NCBI RefSeq assembly: GCF_009727055.1
Contig: NC_052357.1
Span: 3,522,654 to 3,586,653, forward strand
Reading direction: 5' to 3'
Source: Benincasa hispida
Lineage: Eukaryota > Streptophyta > Magnoliopsida > Cucurbitales > Cucurbitaceae
Length of the DNA stretch: 64,000 nt
In this document: one piece after another, positions 1-9,328 of the stretch
How the letters are laid out: each line of letters begins with the position of its first letter
Numbering within the stretch: the stretch's first letter is position 1
Notes under the pieces: model-generated
Seen by the model: the letters and a program-made list of their open reading frames with translations, nothing else
Database searches by the model: none
What the model was told of the DNA's origin: nothing
Program-made: the position numbers and the translations under genes

Positions 1-440
1 AAAAAAAAGAGTTTGTAATTCCAAGAGATTTAAAAAAAAAGAGAGGATTTTTTAAAGTATATACATATAAAAGAAAAGAAAAAAAATGACGTTGAAAATA
101 GGGAAAAAAATCAATTAAGAAAGGAAAAGAAAAGAAAGAAAAAGAAAAACAAAAAAGAAAAAAACTTGGAAAAAATTAAATTAGTTTTGAAAAAATATTT
201 GAAAAGTTAAATTAGTTTTAAAAAATAAAAAGAAAAGGAAATAAACATATGAAAAAAGGAACAGAAGAAGAGAAAGAAGAAAACAAAAAAAAAAAAAAAA
301 GGAAAAAAAAGAGAAAAAAAATTAAAAAAAATTGTGGAAGAACTAAAAGAAAAAGGAAAGAAAAAGAAAAGAAAAAAGAAGGAAAATTTCACAAAATGAC
401 CCAAAACCTAAAAAAAATTATACCAATGACCTTTTCCTAA
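1..440. repeat. Purine-rich low-complexity tract
   Basis: The plus strand is almost entirely A with scattered G (AAAAGAAAAG-type runs). The opposite strand is therefore a nearly pure pyrimidine tract. Open frames here encode only Lys/Glu/Arg-rich or Phe/Ser-rich peptides, as expected from composition. I see no gene. Confidence 0.8.
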
Positions 441-857
441 AAACTTTTCTACCACTAACCTTTTCCCCGTGCGAAATATCAAAATTACCCATAGTTTTTA
501 AAAAGCCTTTAGACCACCGCATTTCTTCTTCCTTCTACGATTTCTTCAGCCCTTCATTCAATTTGCATTCGATACACCACCAACATTCCACCAAAACATT
601 GATTCCCAACTAAAATTCTGAAGAGAATGGAACGTCTCTTTCATTATTCACTTTCTGTTGTCAAATTCCGCACGAAATTCTCCCATTATTCTCTCGTAGC
701 TTTCTCTCAAAGTTTCAGCCCAACATCTTCGGATTCTCTCGTAGCTTTCTCTTGTAGCTTTCATCGTCGGATTCAGTCTACATTTCTTCTTCTTCCAATG
801 GTTTCTTCAGTCCTTCATTCAATGTACGATTTCTTCTCTCAGATTTTGCTTCATAAT
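441..857. other. Unassigned sequence with a short internal duplication
   Basis: No recognisable gene. A pyrimidine-rich segment near 521-565 (ttcttc, ttcttcag, then ccttcattcaat) recurs near 785-835, and a 'ctctcgtagctttctct' motif occurs twice near 690-755. An open frame over 627-920 encodes a Ser/Phe-rich peptide that I do not recognise. It could be part of the terminal or untranslated region of the neighbouring MULE remnant. Confidence 0.35.
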
Positions 858-1440
858 AAGTGTCGTTTAACATTAAATTACTACACGATCGTTTATAATT
901 TACTACACGATCGTATATAATTTACTACATGATCGTTTATAATTTATTAAACGGTCGTGTAGTAAATTATACACGATCGTTTAGTAAATTATAAACAATT
1001 GTTTAATAATATATGCAATGAGTAATTATACACGATCGTTTAGTAAATTAGAACAATCGTTTAGTAATTTACTATGCGATCATTTAGTAAATTATAAACG
1101 ATCATTTAGTAAATTATAAACGCTCGTTTAGTAATTTACTATGCGATTGTTTACGCGATCGTTTAATAAATTACTATGCGATCATTTAGTAAATTACTAT
1201 GCAATCGTTTACTATACGATAATTTATTAAGTGATCGTGTAGTAAATTATAAACGATCATGTAGTAGTTTAATTATACTCATTGCATATATTACTAAACG
1301 ATTGTGTATAATTATACTCATTGCATATGTTACTAAATGATCGTTTATAATTTATTAAACGATCGTTTAGTAAATTATACACGACCGTGTAGTAATTTAT
1401 ACACGATCGGTTAGTAATTTATACATGATCGTTTACTTAT
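858..1440. repeat. CGATCG-centred palindromic tandem array (left of MULE remnant)
   Basis: About 24 degenerate copies of a ~22 bp unit close to tacacgatcgtttagtaaat follow each other, each centred on the palindrome ACGATCGT or a one-base variant. Units occur in both orientations. A variant containing atatgcaatgagtaatta (about 1005-1028) returns as its reverse complement at about 1271-1293 and again 40 bp later, so part of the array is internally inverted. The array ends about 30 bp before the MULE start codon. It does not encode a credible protein. Confidence 0.85.
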
Positions 1441-1469
1441 CAATGATTTTTTTATCCATTTGTAGATCA

Positions 1470-2440
1470 ATGGCGCTAGTTTGTATCTTTGTACGATTTG
1501 GTAGGGATTGGGATGAGTTCGGAAGAAATTATGTTGGTGGTCATATGAAAGGTCTAAAAGTCAGAAATGATATAACAGTCAGTAAATTAGTGAGTATGAT
1601 GCACCAATAACTGAATATCGATTCGGATACGTTTGATATACAAATCAAATGTTGCTACAATCTGTTGGTCCTGACTCCCCCAATTGACATAGTCGATGAT
1701 GAAGATCTTAGCTTCTTTTTAGAAGGCAGTGAGGCATCCCGGATGCCATTATTTGTATCAGTTATACCTGCTAACAGCCATGGAGTACACCAGTATTGCA
1801 ATCCAACCGATCAACCCAATTCAATTCATACCATGTCTTCAATTGATGACATGTTGAGCTATGTAACTTGGGGGATGACCGAAGTGAAGCTTGGTTTGAT
1901 TGGAACAGTGAACCCAGATGTATTTCACAATTCAATATTGAACATGGATATGGACAAACTTCTTCAACACCTAACATCCATGTTTCAACTCCACCTACTC
2001 CCATTCCACCAGTTGTGATGCCTTCGGTTCTAATGCATTTCACCATTCCAACCGAACCATTTGTTGATATACCCGGACCATCAAAGAGCCCATCGTGTGA
2101 CAACCTCGTCACAGTACCTCATGACTGTCTGAATGATGATGATATAAAGGTCGGTCAAATTTTCTTTTCGAAATATGACTTGTCAGTTAAATTATTGACG
2201 CTTGCAATAAGAAAAAACTTTGACTACCGTGTAAAAAATTCAACAAAGAGCTTGCTAACTGTCTAGTGTTTAGTGGAGGAATGCAAGTGGAGGGCCCGTG
2301 CCAAAAAAAAATGAAGGAAGTGATTCCTTCAAAGTGACCAAATATCCCAACGAACATACATGTTCTCTTGAAATGAGAACTGGTAATCATCAACAAGCAA
2401 AAAGTTGGGTTATTGGACATTTAATAAAGTCCAAATACGA
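1470..2440 (+). pseudogene. Mutator-like (MULE) transposase, N-terminal remnant
   Basis: The reading frame opens at ATG 1470 and resembles the N-terminal part of plant MULE proteins: a region with GRDWDEFGRNYVGGHMKGL and KVRNDIT, then an acidic linker, then a MuDR-type DNA-binding domain. That domain shows VGQIFFSKYDL, AIRKNFDYRV, EECKWRARA and a YPNEHTCS zinc-binding end (C...C...H-x-C pattern). It is dead. There is an in-frame TAA at 1608, a frameshift near 1850-1870, a TAG at 2264, and another frameshift in an A-run near 2308-2316. The catalytic DDE domain is absent because similarity stops at a tandem duplication and a palindrome array. What I see are the motifs; assignment to the MULE superfamily is from family knowledge. 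Confidence 0.75.
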
Positions 2441-2477
2441 ACAAGTTGGGTTATTGGATACTTAATAAAGTCCAAAT
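2404..2477 (+). repeat. 41 bp tandem duplication at the MULE break
   Basis: A segment beginning gttgggttattgga and ending gtccaaatacga is present twice in tandem with a 41 bp period (copies starting at 2404 and 2445). It marks the exact point where transposase similarity ends and the CGATCG array begins. Confidence 0.8.
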
Positions 2478-3035
2478 ACGATCGCTTAGTTATTTATTTG
2501 CTTAGTTAAATGTACAACACCAATTGTATTCTACAAATTTAGCACAAATTTATCTAAACAAAAACTAAACGATCGCGTAACAGTTAGTTAAATGATCGCT
2601 TAGTATTATCTAAACGATCGCATAACAAAACCTAAACGATCGCTTTGTATTAGCCAAACGATCACATAATGAATATCTAAACAATCGCATAACAGTTAGC
2701 TAAACGATCGCTTAGTATTATCTAAACGATTATATAACAAAACCTAAACGATCGCTTAGTATTAGCCAAACGATCGCGTAATGGATATCTAAATTATTGT
2801 GTAACAGTTAGCTAAATGATCGCTTAGTATTCTCTAAACGATCATTTAACAAAAGCTATACGATCGCTTAGTATTAGCCAAACGATTGCATAATGGATAT
2901 CTAAACGATCGCGTAACAGTTAGCTAAACGATCGCTTAGTATTCTCTAAATGATCGTTTAACAAAAACTATATGATCGCATAATAGATATCTCAACGATC
3001 GTATAGTTGATAGCTAAACGACCGCTTAGGTGAAC
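2475..3035. repeat. CGATCG array with exact 112 bp higher-order period
   Basis: The array is built from ~22 bp subunits centred on ACGATCGC, alternating with linkers such as gcttagtatta, gcataacaaaac and gcataatggatat. The marker aacagtta starts at 2579, 2691, 2803 and 2915, which is exactly 112 bp each time. Five subunits therefore form one higher-order unit, repeated about four times. At its right end it passes directly into copia LTR sequence. Confidence 0.85.
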
Positions 3036-3499
3036 GATCATGCTCCAATCATGTTACCTATGGTCGTTTAGGTGAGATGTAAGTCTCCAGTATCAACGAC
3101 GTCATATACAGAGTCTAGTCATCTCGTGGTCCGATCTTATACAAACTCTTTGTATAAGACACCCCCGCTCACATTTCTCCACATGAATGGCCAGGATCTA
3201 CCATGTGTAGTAGTTCACAACACTTGCAAACCTCTACAAAGCGGGTCATATCCATAATGTCACCAGGATTAGGTATGCCTCCTTAATCCATATACTATAG
3301 ATCTTTTTAGGTTATTACTTAAGACATGATCCACTTGTATATCTCATATACATGCTTAAGTTTATATACAATAACCATGGAGTTTTGTTTATTAGATATA
3401 AGTAAATGCCAGAATGAAATAACTCTTATTTTATTTGTAACAATGTGTATATATTACAAACAACGAGACTCCAGGAGAATTAGGACACCAATCCCAATA
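3036..3499 (-). repeat. Copia element A, 3' LTR tail
   Basis: This stretch matches the end of the LTRs seen complete elsewhere in the window (for example the solo LTR at 35752-37774). It starts at the 'gttacctatggtc' block and ends in '...ggacaccaatcccaata'. On the minus strand this is the LTR start. The LTR is followed at 3500-3510 by atctcccactt, the complement of a purine-rich tract (polypurine primer). The part of the LTR upstream of this block is missing and is replaced by the palindrome array. Confidence 0.75.
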
Positions 3500-3944
3500 A
3501 TCTCCCACTTGTCCTAATTCCTCGGGAGACTAATGTACAATACAAGATAAATACATGTACAATATATAATAAACTAGGGCATACCCCAGTATCATCTCCC
3601 ACTTACCCTAGACAAGATGCCGCATGTTTCGCAGACCTAAACTCTCCATGTGACCCTCGAACACTTTAGCCGTGAGAGCTTTTGTAAAGGGATGAGCAAT
3701 GTTGTCTCCGATGTGATCTTCGTGACTATCACATCACTGCAATGCACAATCTCCCTAATAAAATAGTATTTCCACTCTATATGCTTGCCCCGACGATGAA
3801 TCCGAGGTTCCTTTGAATTTTCCACAATCCCGCTGTAATCACAATAGAGAGTGATCAACAAATCCATATTCTGAACAACTTCCAAATTTGTAAGGAATTT
3901 CCTCAGTCAAATAGCCTTCTTAGCTGCTTCACAAGTGGCTGTAT
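3500..3944 (-). pseudogene. Copia element A, RNase H C-terminal part and 3' untranslated region
   Basis: Minus-strand frames over 3637-3885 show the copia RNase H pattern: YCDYSG, then NSKEPRIHRRGKHIEWKYY, REIVH and an ending like FTKPL in a shifted frame. In a working enzyme the first motif contains the catalytic Asp of the D-E-D-D set. Frameshifts and substitutions make this non-functional. The domain continues at 6107 after a 2.16 kb insertion. Confidence 0.7.
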
Positions 3945-6106
3945 TGATGACGGGAAATTAGAAGTCAAATTATTCAACAACTAAAATCCCTTGGACGCAA
4001 TATGCGATGCATGTTCCTAAGATATGCGTTGATAGTCATGCGTCAATGGTCATACATTAGAATGATTATGCATTAACAAATACATGCGATGACCATGCAT
4101 CCTGTCACAAGTTTTCTTGCGCTCACGTCAAGTATAATGCGAACGCTAGTTTCTTGGGTGATCCGAGATCGAACTCAGGGACTTATAGCAAAATGAATGC
4201 GATAATGTGCATGCGGCGATTTAAATAAAATAATGTTGGGGGAGAGGGGGGTTGCTAAATTAATCCTACTCCTACTCCAAACTAACAGACAACGCAATGA
4301 GAATATGCATGAGAGGTAGAGACACGAAAACTCTTGACATGAAACAAATGAATGGGAAAGATAGATAAAATGAGGAGATGTTTTCATTGCAACCCTTAAG
4401 AGTGACTGCAAGGGTAACCTTAGTCAATACAAGTCATGCGATTATGCAACACACATACAATAGTAAACCACCTCTCGGTGCGAATGCTATGGCTTCTAAT
4501 GCTAGAACACATGCGATACATGCGATAAGTTTATAGGACCTACACATAAGCCTCTATTCTTATTTATGCGATGACAAAATGACACACACACAAATAAGGC
4601 GACCACATAATATCATTCCCATCTCTAGGATGCATGCGATGCAGGTTAACAAACATAGCTTATCTCTAAGTCCCTATCTCTTGCTTATGCCGATCTAATC
4701 TCACTCTCTCGAGTCTGGATTCTAACCTAGCTCTCTCGAGTCATTAGGTTCTTTCTTTAGACTTTCTCTCGAGTAGCTCTAAAGGGGTTTTGGGCACAAC
4801 ATAAAATAAGACAATCGCATGAACTTGGTTGATGCAAGATTATTCCTATCTCTAGTGAACAATGCATACATTGCTTAATACAACTAACCACTTACCCTCT
4901 TGGGCAATTGGTTGTTGCTGATTTTACTCATAGATAAGCAATGCGTTAGCCCATAGACAGGCATTGCCGCAACTTCATACTAAGCAAATAAGGTTACTCA
5001 CACATTCACACAACGCACACCTCTCGATAGGTTACTACATGCTTCATATCCCTAATCCACATGACTAAGTATGCAATACCCAAGCAATCTCACTAAGTGT
5101 TGCAATGAAAGTAAAGGTGCTAAGCAAAGAAGATGGAGATGGAGTCGGAGGAAACAAAGACATGCGTTGAAAAAAAAATTGTATTAATTCCTTAATCACA
5201 AAATGTCATACAAACAATATAAGAAAAGAAAGGAAAATGAAATGACCGGCTGGAAGAAAAGACTTGTTTCCAGCGGATGTGCGTCAAGGTTGCCGATGGT
5301 GCCATGGATGGGCGGTGGAGCTGGCTCTCTCGAGATCTAGCTCCGATCGAATGCTCCGGTCGTCACTCGGAATGGATGAAAGAGGTGAAGAACTCTCAAG
5401 CGTTTTCTCACGCATTTTGTTTGGATCACAAGGATCCGCCCTAGGCGAACCTCAGGCAAAAACCTTGGATAACTTGAATTTTTGCTCATCGACTTCTATT
5501 CATAGAGCTTGGATCACCGACAACATTAATGGACTGCTCTGAATCTGACACTTGGTGCGTTAATCCTTTTCTGAACCTCTGCCGCCAACGGCGTGGTAGG
5601 TGAAATGTCAACATCAGCTTTTGATTTTTTCAAGGTAGATGCGTTGATGCGTTCATTCCACCACCTTGCATTGATCCCATTAGTATGCATTATCGCGTAG
5701 CCAAAATCATTCAATGACTGCATTCGCTTAATACCGCAACTCTACACGATGACCACAATAGCTTGACGAGCGTAATTCTCATGCGATGGACGCATGCGGT
5801 TGATCACTGCAACATCCATGCGTTGATCGAATGCATTCTCCTTTGCGATGGAGAGTTTCTCCACATACGGTCGTCTATGCAATGGTCCGGTTTTTGCATT
5901 TGCATCCACTTCTTGCATTAGCTACAAAAATAGAACATTGAACGCATAATAAAGCATAATAACGGGTTAGCCGAGATTCTTTAATGCTGATCGACGAAAA
6001 CTCATTTTCTCATGAATTCCTAGCACAATTGTCGCATATTCTGCTTAACAACCTTCATAATTCTAAGTAAAAGGCCTAAGATGACATGCATTTCTGCATG
6101 TCATCA
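3945..6106 (-). mobile_element. 2.16 kb non-coding interspersed repeat, copy 1 (inserted in RNase H)
   Basis: The block is bounded by a 7 bp terminal inverted repeat (TGATGAC at 3945, GTCATCA ending at 6106) and splits the RNase H region of copia element A. It has no long conserved reading frame. Near its right end (5' on the minus strand) is an 11 bp hairpin stem at 6080-6090 and 6095-6105. It shares most of its length with the repeats at 24608-26495 and 30575-32175. Shared landmarks are a promoter-like stretch just before an 'ggttcgcct' block, a 'ccgcccatccatggcacca' block and an 'agtccctg' block. I do not recognise the family. A non-autonomous LTR-type element or solo LTR is possible. No target-site duplication is visible. 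Confidence 0.6.
6080..6105. repeat. Perfect 11 bp hairpin at end of the 2.16 kb repeat
   Basis: gatgacatgca (6080-6090), loop tttc, then tgcatgtcatc (6095-6105) form a perfect inverted repeat. The related copy at 30575 has a weaker hairpin at the same place (atagctt ... aagctat). Confidence 0.7.
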
Positions 6107-7456
6107 GCTTCCATAGTGGAGTCCGCGATGCATCCTTGCTTGATGCTTCACCACACTACAGCCCCTCCATCAGAGTGAACACTAACCCCGATGTCGATTT
6201 ACGAGAATCTCTATCAATCTGAAAATCAGAGTCTGTGTATCCTGTAAGTATTAAATCCTTATCTCCATACACGAGCATGTAGTCCCTCGTTCTCCGAAGA
6301 TACTTGAGGATCGTCTTGACCTCCGTTCAGTGATCAATTTCTGGATTGGACTGATACGGATTGACAATCCATACTGCATAGTAAATTTCGGGTCTGGTAC
6401 ACAACATTGCGTACATTAAGCTTCCTACAGCTGAAGCATAGGGAGTCCGTCTCATCTCCTCAACCTCTTGAGGTGTCTTAGGATATTGATCCTTAGACAA
6501 AATGATTCCATACTTGAAGGGTAACAAACCCCTCTTAGAATCCTGCATCCTTACCTAATCAACATTTGATTGATGTACGATGCCTGAGACAAGGCTAACC
6601 TCTTGTTCTTACAATGCTGAATGATCTGGATCCCTAGAGCATACTGTGCCTCACTCAAATCTTTCATTTGGAACTAGGCAGCTAGCCATTTCTTAATGTC
6701 TATACCCTACATCATTCCTAATGAGTAGGATATCATCCACATACAGTACCAGGAAAGCTACTGAGCTGTTGATGATCTTCTTGTAAACACAAGACTCATC
6801 AACGCTTTGATCAAAGCCAAACGACTTGACCGCAATGTCAAATCTAATGTTCCATGATTTAGCGCTTGTTTCAGCCCATAAATGGACCTATTAAGCTTGC
6901 AAGCTCTTTACTCTTGATCAGGAACTACGAACCCCTCTGGTTGAGTCATGTAGATGGTCTCCTCAAGATTAACATTAAGAAAGGTAGTCTTGACGTCCAT
7001 TTGCCATATCTCATAATCATAAAATGTGGCTATGAACAAGAGTATCTTGATAGACTTGAGCATGACAACAGGTGAGAAAGTTTCCTCATAGTCAACTCCC
7101 TTGACTTTGGTATAATCCTTTGCCACGAGTTCAGCCTTAAAGGTTTGCACCTTTCCATCTACACCTTTCTTTCGCTTATAGATCCACTTACACCCAATAG
7201 GTCTTACCCTAATAGGTGGATCCACAAGCTCCCAGACGTTATTGAAGTACATAGACTCCATTTCCTGGTTCAGGGCTTTAATCCATTCATCCTTGTCAAC
7301 ATCCTCCATTGCTTTCTTAAAAGATAATGGATTCTTGACCCCATCATTCGAAACGATGTTCTGGGCATCAGTTAAACCCATGTAGCAATCTGGTGGGTTC
7401 ATAACCCTCCCACTATGTCGAAGCAGTCTCAACTCTTGAGTTGGTTGACTAGACAT
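6107..7456 (-). pseudogene. Copia element A, reverse transcriptase and start of RNase H
   Basis: On the minus strand, 6908-7456 encodes the amino-terminal reverse transcriptase region: [30 protein letters not shown], then MDVKTTFLNV with the first catalytic Asp. A YVDD active-site motif is readable at about 6725-6745, but in a broken frame. The region 6327-6548 gives the later RT/connection block with KRGLLPF, PYASAVGSLMYA and TRPEI. Several frameshifts lie between 6548 and 6908. It is a dead copy. Confidence 0.85.
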
Positions 7457-8341
7457 GCCGACATCAAAACCTCTTGTTGAACTATCAGAATGTTCAACAA
7501 CTCTTGTTGAACCCTCGATAGTCTCAGTCTCACTAGAAATCTCATGTAAAACTAGCTTACTTCATGGCTTATGATCCCTAATGTGGTTTTCTTCCAAGAA
7601 TATAGAATTTGTAGAAACAAACACTTTGTTTTCACTCGGATCATAAAAGTATCCACCCCTCGTTTCCCTCGGGTAGCCTACAAAGAGGCAAACTTTCGAA
7701 CACAGTTCCAACTTCTTCGGGTTAGTCACAAGGTCATGTGTCGGACACCCCCAAATCCTGAAGTGGCGTAAACTACCTTTACGGCCTCTCCAAAACTCAA
7801 AAGATGTTTCAGAAACACTTTTCTTAGTATCGTTATTCAAAATATAGCATGCAGTTTCCACTGCAAAACCGCAAAACGAGTATGGAAGATGAGCATAAAT
7901 CATCATAGACCAAACCATGTCCAACAAGGTTTTGTTTCTCCTTTCCGATACACCATTCTGTTGAGGTGTACCTAGGGTCGAGAGTTGGGACGCAATCCCA
8001 TGTTCTATCATATAGTTCTAGAATTTGATTTCCATAAACTCTTTACCACAATCAGATCGTAGTGTTTTTATCTTCTTACTTAACAAGTTTTCAACTTCAG
8101 CCTTATACTCCTTGAACTTGTCATGGGCTTCAGACTTACATTGCATTAGGTAAAGATACCCGTACCTTGAATAATCATCTATGAAAGAGATGAAATATTC
8201 ATGCCCACCTCGAGCCCTAACACTCATCGGACCATAGAGGTCAGAATGTATAAACTCCAAGGCTTCCTCGGCTCTATAACCTTTTCCAGTAAAAGGTTGT
8301 TTGGTCATCTTGCCTTCGAGACATGATTCACATACCGACAA
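7457..8341 (-). pseudogene. Copia element A, integrase
   Basis: Two adjacent minus-strand frames form the Ty1/copia integrase. The catalytic core at 8018-8341 has CESCLEGKMTKQPF (end of the HHCC zinc finger), HSDLYGPM (first Asp), SFIDDYSRYGYLYLM and LRSDCGKEF (second Asp). The segment 7562-8011 has GTPQQNGVSERRNKT (catalytic Glu) and the C-terminal FWRGRKGSLRHFRIWGCPTH block. A TAG near 8015 separates them. Parts of the core residues remain readable, but the polyprotein is interrupted. Confidence 0.85.
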
Positions 8342-8800
8342 GGAGTTTTCTTCTTAACTATTTAAAAGTCCATTTTTCACCAACTGCTCAATCCTATTGA
8401 GGTTGATGTGATCTAACCTCAGATACCAAAGATGGATGTTTTCCTTAGGATAAACTTTTGGCCTTTTAGTTGTTGTTGCCATACTGAACATTTCAGTGTT
8501 AAATAAGACTTTTATGATGAACAGCCTTAGTACATATAAGTTACTTTTCATTGAACCAAAACCAATCTCCATTCCTTTCTTGAAAATAAACGGTTTATTC
8601 TTAGAAACGGAGACGGTATAACCTTGTTCAATGAGACAAGAAACCGAGATTAAGTTCCTCTTAATATGAGGAACTATGAAAACATTATCCAGTAACAGAT
8701 AACGTTTCTTGTCCAAAAATAACTTCAGCCTGCCTATGGTAACAGCTGAAAATACCTCACTAGTACCAAATCTAAGAGTCATCTCTCCCTATGAGAACGT
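8342..8800 (-). pseudogene. Copia element A, protease end and GAG-pre-integrase region
   Basis: The minus-strand frame at 8354-8782 shows LRFGTSEVFSAV and KRNLISVSCLIEQGY, typical of the segment after the aspartic protease active site. It then shows HLWYLRLDHINLNRIEQLVK, the GAG-pre-integrase zinc-finger half (H-x-H). The DSGA-type protease active site itself is not intact here. Confidence 0.75.
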
Positions 8801-9328
8801 TTGCTAGGAACTAAATTCTTGGTAAGAGGAATTGACATGGTTGATAGCACCCGAATCTAGGATCTAGGCAGAATCATCATTCTCTACTAAACATATCTCC
8901 AAGACCAATAAATCAGATTTACTATCTTTAGACATCCTCTTCTTTTGGAGGGTAGTGGGATCTGTATCAGAACCTAAATAAGCTCCAAGTTCAATTTCAG
9001 AGAACATTTCTCTTCTATGAACTTCAACAGAGTCAGCAACACTTGCTTCTTCTTCCTGGAGTTTAAGTTGGGAACTAACATTACTAGTTTTGTCATCCAT
9101 CCCTTTGTGCTCAAAAAGTAAGAACTAACGTTCAAACAAATCTTGCAATGAGTCCATGGTCTTGCGTGCAATGACCATGTTCTCAACACTTTTGGCCAAA
9201 ACATCAGGTATGCTAGCCAAAATGTGAATTTGGGCCAATGAATTAGCCTTCATCCATACCTCATATGCATTACAAACATTTCATGGTGCATCAAGGGTCG
9301 GGACTTAAGGACATTCCTCAACCATTAA
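8801..9328 (-). pseudogene. Copia element A, gag fragment
   Basis: Minus-strand frames contain gag motifs close to those of element C (22734-22955), such as ANSLAQIHILAS and IPDVLAK-like segments at about 9150-9250. The zinc knuckle is not readable. The amino-terminal gag, leader and 5' LTR of element A are missing. The sequence passes at 9329 into the LTR of element B. Confidence 0.65.

Noticed and set aside
249..440. Lys/Glu-rich open frame on the plus strand and its Phe-rich opposite
   Set aside because: Both follow from the A/G-only composition; no domain, and no start context or conservation signal.
858..1440. CRISPR array
   Set aside because: The repeats are contiguous and degenerate with no unique spacers of uniform length, no cas genes are present, and the context is a plant genome.
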